This document shows positions 11,791 through 21,722 of a stretch of DNA of 64,000 bases, in pieces (position 1 is the stretch's first letter; every line of letters begins with the position of its first letter). Below the pieces are notes generated by a model. The model did no database searches. It was given only the letters and a program-made list of their open reading frames with translations, and was not told the origin of the DNA. This DNA comes from Stereocaulon alpinum. Lineage: Eukaryota; Ascomycota; Lecanoromycetes; Lecanorales; Stereocaulaceae. The DNA lies in the NCBI GenBank assembly GCA_018257865.1, contig JAEUBA010000099.1, forward strand, positions 41,772 to 105,771, given 5' to 3'. The translations under genes and the position numbers were made by a program.

Positions 11791-13323
11791 ATGGCTTCAC
11801 ACGTCGTTGTGCTCGATTCAACCGCTCGTTCAACCAAAGTCAAGACTACACCTACGAAGCACTTATCAGACATACTACTAGAAGCATGCGGGAAATTAGG
11901 TCTTGACCCATCACGACATGGGCTCAAGAACAGCAAGGACAAGGCCCTCGACCTCTCACAACCCTTCAGACTCTCGGGCTTGTCCTCTGGCGCGAAACTC
12001 CAGCTTGTCGTCCTCTCTCGTTCTCCATCAGTCGTCTCGGTAGCGCTCCAACTTCCAGAATCTGAAGCTGGCGGCTCAAGTCGACTCACGGACAAATTCC
12101 CCAGTACAACGACACTATGGTTACTGCTCCGGCAGTTCGAATCGAGTTCAGCGATTGCACGAAACTTCACTGCCCGAGGAATAGCCCAGGTGGGAAGTGG
12201 AGGCGCAACTGGATCTGGGAGATTATATTATGAGACCCCGGTAATACATGTGATGGGGAGAGAGTTGGTTTCATTTACGGACCTACAAAAGACTCTTGCA
12301 CAATTGGGTTTCAACAGCGGAAGCGTCCTCCTGCGCTTGAGTTTTCGAGCAACGGAGACTCCTTTAGAAGAGGCAATGGTTGAGATAGATCAATATTTCA
12401 AGTCCGTGGAAGGCGAGAGTGTGGGAGGGGCGCATGCCGATAGTGTTGGAAAGGCAGAGTCTACTCCCCAAGCATCTGAACCAGTCCTTGACGAGGAAAT
12501 GACCGATCAGCCGTCACCCCCAGAACCTCCCTCCGACTCTATAGACAGCCAACTATCTCCGCAGCCAACACAACACGATGAGCTTCAACCCTCGCCCGAA
12601 CCTACCGCTGCGCCTTCTGAGTCATCACCATTAGACGACCAAACCGTGGTCGGGCCTTCACAACAACCGATTCAGATATATGCTCCGCCATCAGCTTCCA
12701 CGCCAGCTGCGGCACGACAACCGCACAATGAGAAGGACTTTGAGCCGACTATCGATCACGCGAAGCTCCACCAGAAGCGACTCAACGAATTCGCTAGGAA
12801 TAAACCACTGCCCAGCGATGCTGAGCTCGCTGCTCAGGCGGAGGCTCAGGCCAAGAAGAATGCTGAGGTCAAGAATGTCAATATCAAAGTTCGATTCCCA
12901 GATCAAACGCAGGTTATTCGTGAATTTACCAATATGGACACCACGGCAGTACTGTATGATTTCGTCAAAAAGATGATGCACAATGAGAACGAACCCTTTT
13001 CTTTGAATTTCTCCTCTGCCAAAGGCCCTCAGAGCGTCCCCAAAGACAAGAACGTGAAATTGATTCAGGGGCTTCGAATGGTCGGCGCAGTGCTCGTCAA
13101 TGTTGTCTGGGAGGAAGGCGTAAGTGCAGAAGCTAGACGAGGCAAGGTATTGAAGGCCGAGTACCAGGACAAGGCAGTCGCAATTCAAGTCAAAGAGCCT
13201 GAAGGAGTGGAAGTCGAGGAGCGCGCTGAATCAAGTGGGAAGGGTAAAGATACGACAGGAAAAGGAGGGAAAGAGAAGAAAGGTGGCGTACCCAAATGGC
13301 TTAAGCTACCGGGGAAGAAGTGA
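11791..13323 (+). CDS. ubx4: TUG/Ubx4-like UBX-domain protein
   Basis: A single exon encodes 510 residues. Residues 1-75 (HVVVLDSTARSTKVKTTPTKHLSDILLEACGKLG ending FRLSGLSSGAKLQLV) match the N-terminal ubiquitin-like domain of TUG/ASPL. The middle (about 210-320) is Pro/Ser/Glu-rich and disordered. Residues 364-445 (NIKVRFPDQTQVIREFTNMDTTAVLYDFV to VGAVLVNVVWEE) form a UBX domain. The tail is basic, with KGKDTTGKGGKEKKGG. Proteins of this family bind the Cdc48/p97 ATPase and regulate its hexamer assembly and substrate handling. In yeast the relative is Ubx4, which acts in ER-associated degradation. The family is clear. The precise orthology to yeast Ubx4 is inference. Confidence 0.88.
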   Translation: MASHVVVLDSTARSTKVKTTPTKHLSDILLEACGKLGLDPSRHGLKNSKDKALDLSQPFRLSGLSSGAKLQLVVLSRSPSVVSVALQLPESEAGGSSRLTDKFPSTTTLWLLLRQFESSSAIARNFTARGIAQVGSGGATGSGRLYYETPVIHVMGRELVSFTDLQKTLAQLGFNSGSVLLRLSFRATETPLEEAMVEIDQYFKSVEGESVGGAHADSVGKAESTPQASEPVLDEEMTDQPSPPEPPSDSIDSQLSPQPTQHDELQPSPEPTAAPSESSPLDDQTVVGPSQQPIQIYAPPSASTPAAARQPHNEKDFEPTIDHAKLHQKRLNEFARNKPLPSDAELAAQAEAQAKKNAEVKNVNIKVRFPDQTQVIREFTNMDTTAVLYDFVKKMMHNENEPFSLNFSSAKGPQSVPKDKNVKLIQGLRMVGAVLVNVVWEEGVSAEARRGKVLKAEYQDKAVAIQVKEPEGVEVEERAESSGKGKDTTGKGGKEKKGGVPKWLKLPGKK

Positions 13324-13628
13324 CGCTATTGGGACAACTCACGAATTCATGCGAACAGGGCATTATGAATCTTGACAGCATAGCGTGCATTGGATGAGCG
13401 GCAGCTCAGCTGCTCGGACTAGGACCTCGTACAAGGTCACATAGATGGGCCAGGCGATCGTAGCATAGACGGATCTTCGAGATGTAGATTAACATTGTTA
13501 GAACAAGTCATTCATTGCTTGCCTCAAGGATATCTGCCATGACACCGCTTTAAGCAGTAAGCAATCCAGCTCAAGCCTCGCATGTTGTCCGTCACCTCTT
13601 CCCTCACTTTTCATCCGTCCACCTCCAC
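13324..13628. other. Convergent intergenic region
   Basis: These 305 bases between the 3' ends of the UBX gene and RPL36 contain no open frame of note. They should hold both polyadenylation regions. Confidence 0.5.
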
Positions 13629-14287
13629 TTAGTGTCCAGCCCTCCTTGCCTCAGCAATAACACCTTGTAACTCATCCACCTTTCGCTTCGCGCGTCCGAA
13701 CGTGCCAAGCTACACCAAGTTTGTCAGCCAATTGCTCTCGGGAAAGCACGCTAATTGATCTGGGCCAGTGATATGGATTGATTGTGTAGTAGAGGTGGAA
13801 CGTACTCGCTTCTTAGCCAGCTTACGGGCACGCTTGTCTTTGCTGTTGCGGAGGAGTTCGATGACGCGGCGTTCGTATGGTGCAAGTCTGTTTAAAGGCA
13901 TCGAGTCAGCAGAGACCTCCAAGTATCCCTGTCCTGTCCCCGCTGATGTCCCCATATCCACGGCTTTCGGTTCTGTCGCCCCGCAGCGCTCTTCGAGTAT
14001 CTCCTCTTCCCAAGTGTGCGTGTAGGTGGGCATTGATGTAGTTCCAACATACCCAGAAACCTCCTTAACAATCTCCCTCACAAACGCAGTCCGCTTGCTC
14101 AAATGGCCCTTGGTGCGCGAGATCCTTGGCTTCGATTCGCGGGGTGTGACTTTCTGCGTTGATGATATCCATCAGCTCAGCCCAACCTACCCCAAATTCA
14201 CGGCCTGGAGAAATTAGACGGGTGGAGGACACATACATGGCCTTTATTAAGCCCAGCGGCAATACCGCTCCGCTGCTTGACTGCCAT
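13629..14287 (-). CDS. rpl36: 60S ribosomal protein L36 (eL36)
   Basis: Four exons (14287-14237, 14153-14053, 13887-13806, 13709-13629) join to a 104-residue basic protein. It begins MAVKQRSGIAAGLNKGH, continues PRISRTKGHLSKRTAFVREIVKEVSGLAPYERRV and ELLRNSKDKRARKLAKKRLGT, and ends EARRAGH. That is eL36 at its usual length. Introns are 83, 165 and 96 bases with GT/AG ends and CTGAC-type branch sites. The protein is part of the large cytoplasmic ribosomal subunit. It is divergently paired with TRM112, with 222 bases between start codons. Simple single-frame gene calling would miss most of it. Confidence 0.96.
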
Positions 14288-14509
14288 CGTGATGGATGCG
14301 GGTTGGTCGATGTATCCTAGCAAGAGGTCGAGGTTGGGGTCGTTGATATTATTTCGCTGGTGCGAGAGGTGGTGCGGGTGAGCTAGGGTGGATGCGGCTA
14401 GTGGGTGGTGGTAAGCGAATATCAAACCCTAAGGCTCGCCCTAAGAGTAGGTTTGGCTACTCTCCTCATGAGACCGTCGTACTTTACAGGTTTCTTGTGG
14501 GAGTAAGAG
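14288..14509. promoter_or_regulatory. Shared divergent promoter of rpl36 and trm112
   Basis: Only 222 bases separate the two start codons, so both transcription starts lie in this interval. It links a ribosomal protein gene with the activator of translation-related methyltransferases, which suggests co-expression. Confidence 0.7.
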
Positions 14510-15230
14510 ATGAAGATCCTGACAGTGAATTTCTTGACGTGCGCTGTCAAGTCGTGTAAAACTTCTCCACTTTCGTTTCCGCTACATTTCCAGGATGCGG
14601 AACTTGAGCAATCGGATATTGAGTATAATGCTGCTTTCTTGAAGAATATCCTGCCGAGAGTGGATTGGGAGGCTTTGAAGGTTACTGCGAATGAGGTATG
14701 GATTTCTTGTCATCGTTGTTTGAAATTTCCTACTTCAGCTTTGGTTGTTTAGTATTTGCTCCATCATAGTCTTGCGGTTGCTGCTCTTAGATTGTGCAAC
14801 CTTTCTCAGTTATGTCTTTCTTGCATCCACGCAGAAACATTATGATCGAGTCTGAATCTTTCTCCGTTGGGACATGTGCCATGTACAGTAGCATTACTCA
14901 CACCCAACCCACCAGCTCGGCTTCACCACCGTTCCCACGGAAAAACCCACACCCACACCCACCAACCCCAACCCAGAACCAAACCCCACAGACCCCACCC
15001 TAGAAACCACAGAACCCCAACCAGCCGACGAGAAAACAATGCGAGATCTGCACACACTCCTCCTGGAAACCGAAGTCCGGGAAGGGAAAATGGTATGCGG
15101 GAATTGTGGGCACGAATATAAGATCAAAGAGGGCATCGCTAATTTTCTGCTGCCAAGTCATCTTGGTGAGTTGATTTTGTTTCTCGCTTCTGGGTCGTAT
15201 GGGGGTTGGGGCTGATTTGTTGTAGTTTGA
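14510..15230 (+). CDS. trm112: Multifunctional methyltransferase activator TRM112
   Basis: Three exons (14510-14695, 14916-15165, 15226-15230) encode 146 residues. The start MKILTVNFLTCAVKSC, the RVDWEALKV block, DLHTLLLETEV, the CGNCGHEY zinc-binding pair and the ending IANFLLPSHLV are diagnostic of Trm112. Trm112 stabilises and activates methyltransferases for tRNA (Trm9, Trm11), 18S rRNA (Bud23) and release factor eRF1 (Mtq2). The last exon contributes only 5 nt: the second base pair of the terminal Val codon plus the stop. It was chosen because the family ends in HLV and the gctgatt branch and tgtag acceptor are good. The Pro/Thr/Asn-rich insert at residues about 70-95 is longer than in yeast. 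The two N-terminal Cys residues that complete the zinc site are present. Confidence 0.95.
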
Positions 15231-15813
15231 AGTACAGTGGTGGATGTTTTGTGGATGCATGGCATGGAGGGATTGTGATGGTTGTGGGGTGGGGAACACG
15301 TTGTAAAGTCCTAGAGAGGTTGCGGAGGCCTGAGGGAAAAGGCCTAACAAGATTGGAGGCTGATGCGTGAGAAGAAGAGTAAGAATGAGGCTACGAGATA
15401 ATGCCTCGTCACTTCATTGAGCATCTAGTCCGGAAGTCACAGGGCAGTGAAGAGGTTATCAAGGTCACACGTTGAACAGTAGATACTTTTCGTGCATGGG
15501 CAGTGGAATGCCATTTGCACCTATCACACCATCTTACCTGATGAATGGCATGAGATCGGATGCCGGCTAGTAGTGTACATAAGATTTAGCGACAGCCTCG
15601 CCAAGCCTAAGCATTCTCCAAGCACGCTTTCGAGATAGCGGAAAGTGCTATTCCCCCCTAATGATCATATAGATCCGCCCAATCACAGAGGCGAAATTGA
15701 CGCCTGTAATGCACTGATGATGTGATGCAACGCTGAAGATGTAATTCTCCGCCAAAAAATATGTCTACTAGCATGAGTCGTAGATTCAAGAGAAGTCGAA
15801 TATAGAGAAAATG
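15231..15813. other. Convergent intergenic region
   Basis: About 580 bases between the ends of TRM112 and SET1. No open frame of interest and no recognisable repeat. Confidence 0.5.
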
Positions 15814-18800
15814 TTAGTTGAGGAAGCCCTTGCACTTGGCTGTACCACATAAGCATGGTATTCGATCGTCGCTGCCCATTTCACGCTCGAATTTATAGTC
15901 GTAGGTGAGCTCTTCGTCTTGTGGAGAGTCAGTATAACATGTAGACTGGCATGGAGGAAGATGCTTACTTTGGCCAATGTCTCGCAGTGCGTAAATGACA
16001 ATTCGCTTGGTACCTTCGACCTTGATAATCTTGGCAGTACAGTTCGGATCACAGCTGTGGTTGATGAAACGCGCAATACCGCCCCGCTTTGTCGCGTCAA
16101 TGACCGTGTTCTCATCGATCCTGAAAAGATAGCTGCTTCCAATACCACTTTTCAGATATTGACGTTCCCTCATATCTGCCACCTGTTGCCGGACCTTCTC
16201 GCCAACGTACTCGATGATCATGTCATTGACTGCAATGTTCTCCATGGCATACAGTCCCCAATTGTGAATGGCGGAACGAGCAAATTTGACTGGCTTCTTC
16301 CGCTTTTTGAGCTGATTGAAGCGAATCGCTTCACCTTCACCGTTGGCTGTTGCGAGCACCTGTTTCTGAGCATTAAGGTCTGCAGCCAGGCGACGCTGGT
16401 TGACCCGGTTCGATCTCGAAGACTTCTTGGCAGTGCTCTTCGCTAGGGCCAGTGCCTTTTCCTCTGCTGCAGCAGCCACAGGGTCATCCTTGGCCTGAGC
16501 TTCCCGTTCTTCGCGTGCTTTCTGGACCTTGATTCGATGCGGTAGATATTTCGACTTCTCGGACTGGGAAATTGGTTTAGTTTCTTCAGTACGAGCGCAG
16601 CCTGTGAGGTTGGGTACGTAATATCCGTCAATCTTCGTTTCAGCTCTGATGACACCCCTTTCGCCACTGCGGTTAAGTGCCTTGATCTCCTTCTGCTTCC
16701 ATGCCCACGTGGCGATGCTACCTAAACTGGCTGCAGTCCGATTGGCTAGGACTTGACGCAAGTAATTGAAATCCTCTTTGTCTATAACAGTGTGTTGCCA
16801 GCCGTCTAGATCAAGCACCACGTGTGGGTCCTCCGGAACAGTTCGCTGAGGTTCCCCTTTTGTGACGCTCCATCCAAATTCGACTTCTGCTTCTTTGTCG
16901 ACGTCTGGCTCATCTGGTAACTGGATCTCGTCAACCTTCGGAGCCACTGCCAGCCTCTCCTCGAGTTCAGCCCTTGCTGCCTCCTTCTTCAGGGCTTCAC
17001 GCTCTTCGAACAACTGCTTCTTCGTCTTCGGCTTCTTCCTGACCCTCTTCGGTGGCGCGGTTTTGTTATCTGTCTCACCCTCCACCTCTTTGTTCATATT
17101 GTCAGCAACACCATCCATCTCAAGAACTTTGATGCCTGCAGCAGCGTCAAGTGGCGACGAAGGTTCCACCTCAAGCTCGTCATCGTCATTACGGATGCCG
17201 AACAGCTGGTCGTCCTCCTTTTGCTTTTTCCTCGAAGCGAGTTCTTGTATAAGCCGTTTCCTCTTTGCCAATCCCTCTGGGAGCTTGGTTGCATCGGGTT
17301 CATTGTCAGTCATAACAGGAGTAACATCGTCGGTATCTTCATCATCACGGAGGCTGCTCCATATTGAACCCTTGCTCTGTCGGCGGTTCTTCTTTGGTGT
17401 AGGGCGAGTACTCTCGTTTTCAGACATGTCCGACGCAACGCTCATCCGGCTCGTTGGTCCACACTCTCGTTCCTCGGTGTCTCGTGTGAACGTGGTTCGC
17501 CGTTCATCATCAGAGTCCTCATCCTCTTCATGGAACCCTTGAAGTCGGTGATGGAGTCCGCGGACCTCCCTCTTCTTCGGAGCCTTCTGTTTGCGGCGCT
17601 CATCTGTAAAGCCAACATTTTCCCGCTTGCTGGCGATCCCCTTACGAATCCTAGGAAGCGTAGACACATTCACAGTCGAGGCTGCCAATGGTCGACGACC
17701 ATTGATCAACACATCGTTTCGAGAGTCGGGAGTACCAGCTGGAGGTGTATAGTCCGCGACGTCGAATCTTAGACCCGAAGCTCTGCCATCGTTAGGATCA
17801 CTGATATTTAATCTTCGTCGTTTATCAGCGTGTCGGTCGGGTTCTAAAAACTCGTAGAGCTCTGAAGCAACTATCTTGAGCTTGACATCCTGCATGAGTT
17901 TAAGCTTGAGTTCGCCTCTTACGATTTCCACAGCCTCGACTACAGGGTCCAAATCCTTAGCCCTCTGCTTTTTTTCTTCCACAAGATCTAGTTCCTCTTC
18001 TTCCCGCAACCTTTCCCGCTCTTCCTTTTCACGCTTCTCTTCAATGACTCTTTCGGGTGTTGGGCTTCGAACATAGTCCGGATTTCCATATCGGAAAACC
18101 TCCATGTTCATGATATAGGTGAACAGTTCTCTGTACTTGAATGTCTCGTAGCATTTGACAGCGGCTTCCTCGCCCTTCTTCGAGTCCTCAAAGATGACAT
18201 AGTAGCCCGTCTTGTCGCACCTGACACCTCTCCAATCCTCATTCTTGAGTCTCCTCTTCAAATGCGGCACTGTCTTGGGCATAACGGGCACGTAACAATG
18301 AGCAATGAAGATGTATGGATCGCGCCCTATCGAGTCCAGTATAGGCTTGTCTTCGATCGTGTTGGTAGGATCTGATTCCGAAGGCCCTCCTCTGGGGACC
18401 TGGGGTGTTGGTGGAGGCTGGATTGAAGCTGGTGACGCGAGAGATGTCGAGGGCGGTGGGGGTGGAGGCAGATGCGGCCTGATGATAGATTTGGCGGAAG
18501 GCCCTTTTGGCGCTGACGGAGGAGGACCCGGAACGTTGAGTTCTTCTCTTTTCGGCTTTTCACTCTTTAGTACCTTGGGTCTCTGTTTCTCCATTGCTTT
18601 GGCCATTGCGCGGCGCCCCACTGATCCGTCACGATCGAGTTCTGCAAAGACAGGACACAAGCCCACTCGATGTTGACCACCTTTGCATTCAAGATGCGCT
18701 TTCTTAGCAGCAGCGCTTGCCAAAACTGCGGCTCCACCTCGCAGCGATCGACTGTCCTTGTATTTGATGAGGCACACACCGAGAAAACTCCCGTTTTCCG

Positions 18801-19847
18801 GATCTGTCTTGCTACTGATATCTGCAATATCTCCAAAGCTCGAGAAAAGGTGGTGTATTTGACTGACTGGAGTTAAAGGATCAAAGCCTGTCACCACGAT
18901 TCTGGTTGGGGGCCCAGGACCAATGGAAGTATCTTTGTCGTACTGATACTTTAATGGATAGGGTATTGGCCTAAGCCCGGCTTTCCGCTTGTTCGCCCAG
19001 CCTTTCGTATAACCTTCAATCGCCAATCGTGGATCTAGTGGGGGAGGTCCCTCGTCCTTCGTAGCAGCCAAGTCAGCATTCGCCAAGACCGCTAGTTGAG
19101 AGCATATGAAAGTGTAATAGAACGTACCCCTTGACCAAATGATTTGTACTCAGCTGTACGACTTCGTTTTTCTTTCCCTTTCAAAGATTTGTCGGCATCT
19201 GGATCGAAGATGATTCTATATCCTTTGACTTCCCCTTTTCCAGGCCTCGCTTGCGGTCTATGCGGAGAGGTCTCACGTTCGGAATCGAGGCTGCTAGGGG
19301 TAGTCACTTCTTCCCTTTTGAAGTCCACGGTCTCATCTACACGGCCTCGCAATGGCGACCTTGGCGGATTTCGCGCCGTGATGTGCTTGTCATGAGCGTT
19401 CCTTTTCTGAGGTGAATACATACCACTAGCTCGGGGCGATGAGTCAATATTCGTGAGTGGCGTTAGACTCGTGTAATTGTGAACTCCATTGTGATGCGTA
19501 GTCAGGTCCTTACGAGTTGCGCTGAAAACGGAAGATGTAGTGCTAGTCGAGCTTGCGGAGCCGACCTCATGAGAGACGTCCCCATTTACACCTTCGCTTT
19601 CTTCATGGATCATTGAGCTTGACATTGTGCTAGGGTCCCCATTAGGCCTTCCTTTGGTGAGCGTGTCCGCTTGGGCGTCGGCATCAAGTAGAGTACGGGG
19701 CGCGGACGGTGGAGCAGGGCGTTGAGAACTGACAGTGGCTGGCGAAGGATATCTTCCACGGGTTTCAGAAGCTTTGGAGCGCTTTTGCTGGAGCACTGAT
19801 GGAGCTGTAGGGAAGAAGTCTGCAAAGCCCTTTACCGAGCGCGACAT
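15814..19847 (-). CDS. set1: SET1 histone H3 lysine-4 methyltransferase (COMPASS catalytic subunit)
   Basis: Exons 19847-19128, 19056-15969 and 15917-15814 encode about 1,303 residues. Residues about 290-370 form an RRM (RIVVTGFDPL, FSSFGDIADISS), 486-565 a second Set1-type RNA-binding fold (DPYIFIAHCY), about 980-1110 the N-SET region, and the last 150 residues the SET domain (NWGLYAMENIAVNDMIIEYVGE, ARFINHSCDPNC, EELTYDYKF) with post-SET CLCGTAKC. The NHSCDPNC and YDYKF pockets are intact, so it should be catalytically active in chromatin. The first intron (19057-19127) was set by the phase-0 aag acceptor behind a perfect GCTGAC branch. The nearer tag acceptor at 19092 breaks the frame. The second intron is 51 nt, in frame and stop-free, so its retention would add 17 residues inside the SET domain. 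Confidence 0.95.
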
Positions 19848-21722
19848 CCTTCGAAATGGTAACTACCTATATCGTCTGAGATACACCATCTCGTCGCTGG
19901 CAATTGACCGCACTCCGAAAAAAGCAATACCTGTGTTTGTGATCGTGTAAGTGAGGTTTGTTGCTTGTGTTCACGCAGCTCGTGTGCGAGGTGGCCTGCA
20001 CGCGGTAGGAGGGGGTCTGGACCAACGCGATGTCCGATGGGGCGAAGTCCAGGAAATCGCACGCTCGGGGCCGGTATTGTAAAGGGCAGGGGCTGAATAA
20101 GACTTCCAAGAGTAGTGTCTGAGATGGCGAGGTAAGGTAGCAGGGGGAATGTAGGTATCAAGGCATTGTCAGTGCTAACCATGAGGTTCTTGGTTGATCG
20201 TTCCTAGCACTGTAATTTTCCCGGCCTTAGCGGCTCTAGCGCCACGCCATATTCTACTCATCCTACGGCCTCTCATTTGGTTCTCAGGTTTCGCGCTACC
20301 ATCACACCCTACAGGTGGAGAGCAACATGGTCCACTCCCTTCATCTACTTGTAGTCTCAGGCATCAACGCCCCGTAGCATGTGTATGTAGCCAAATAATG
20401 CCTTCCGATCACGGCCTCATACGTGCAGTTTCACCAGCGTCTACAGTGCAAGCCCAATAATGTGACCATTTCTTGGACGTTTGCCCATAGTCCATCTGTT
20501 CCCTCGAATCGTATCCCCTCTCTTGGGCTGTGATGTCACTATGAGTCTCTCAGCGTGTTCGTCGGTACGATGAAGAGGAGGATTTGCCATTGCGCAATTG
20601 ACGAAGTTGGGGACGCCCCTAGTAGGATTGGATAGGCGCACTATCGTTATTGTAGCCTCTGATACTGCTATCGCGTAGTAGCCACATTCGACTACGTTGA
20701 ATAACAGAAGGGAAGGAGACCGGCCATCGTTTCGATGATGATAGCGTCAGGGTGTACGGTATCATTCTGTAAAGATCAGGTCTGTTCCGACCTTGAGGGG
20801 TGTTCTGTAGGTTGATAATATCCTGATTTCCGAGCTTCAAGGTAGGAGCCCGCCGCGGTGGTCGGTATCTGGCTAAGTCAGTGTAATCTCGTAGCTCACC
20901 CAAGCGGCTTGGGACTTAGTGGCTTAGGAAAGCCAACAGTAAGCAGAGTGCAGCAGTAGTAGACTCTGAGGGTATTATGGACTCTCCTATGCCAGACAAG
21001 CAAAGTTCAAGAAGTGGACAGTGGCATTTGTTGAGTTGTGATCCAAGCCTATGATGACATGGCAGGGATAGAACCCCGTTGCAAATTCCATCACGGGTGA
21101 GACCTAGCCATAAGGTGCATCAGTCTTCAAGGGCAACGAGCTACTATTGCTCGGTTGAGTTCGCTCTCCGAGTAACACGACGGCTTGTATGTTGGCATGG
21201 TTCTCGATGAAGCGAAGATGCATTGGGTGGTCGATGGAAGCGCGCTACTGCAAGGAACCATTTCCGCGCGTCGTGTTTAAGGTAACCTATTTTTGGTCTG
21301 TTGCCCTCAAAAAGGAGCCGCAAACGGGACACTGGAATGGGCTGTGCCTGCTCGCGCGGGATGAAGATACGAGGAGGCTGAGGGATTGGGTAACCTTCCA
21401 TTTAGATCAACAGGATCGTACTACTGTAGGAAGATAGGGGTCGGCTTACGTTGCTGTCTGGGGTTCTTATGTTTTAAAATCCACAGCTTGGCGACTAAAC
21501 AGGGGTCTGCAACCAGTCAAACGGAATTCATTGAGGCAGCTACCCGTTATAAACATCAGCCTTGACCCTTCAATAACAGTTCCTTGCCTTATTAACTCCC
21601 AACCTACCCTCGCTTCACAGGCAATACTTCATCGATTGCGGTCCATTGCTACTACCAACAGCTCTTACTAATCCCAGTCCCTACAAAATTCACAGCTGAA
21701 AAGCCACTCGTTCGTCGCAAAG
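19848..21722. other. Divergent 1.9-kb intergenic region between set1 and gfa1
   Basis: No protein family is recognisable in any frame; the short frames at 20194-20460, 20619-20903 and 21144-21401 look random. The interval must include the promoters of set1 and of gfa1. The last 200 bases before 21723 are a CT-rich leader. Confidence 0.5.

Noticed and set aside
16862..17542. 226-codon Ser-rich plus-strand frame opposite set1
   Set aside because: Mirror of the Glu/Asp/Lys-rich disordered region of SET1; no independent features.
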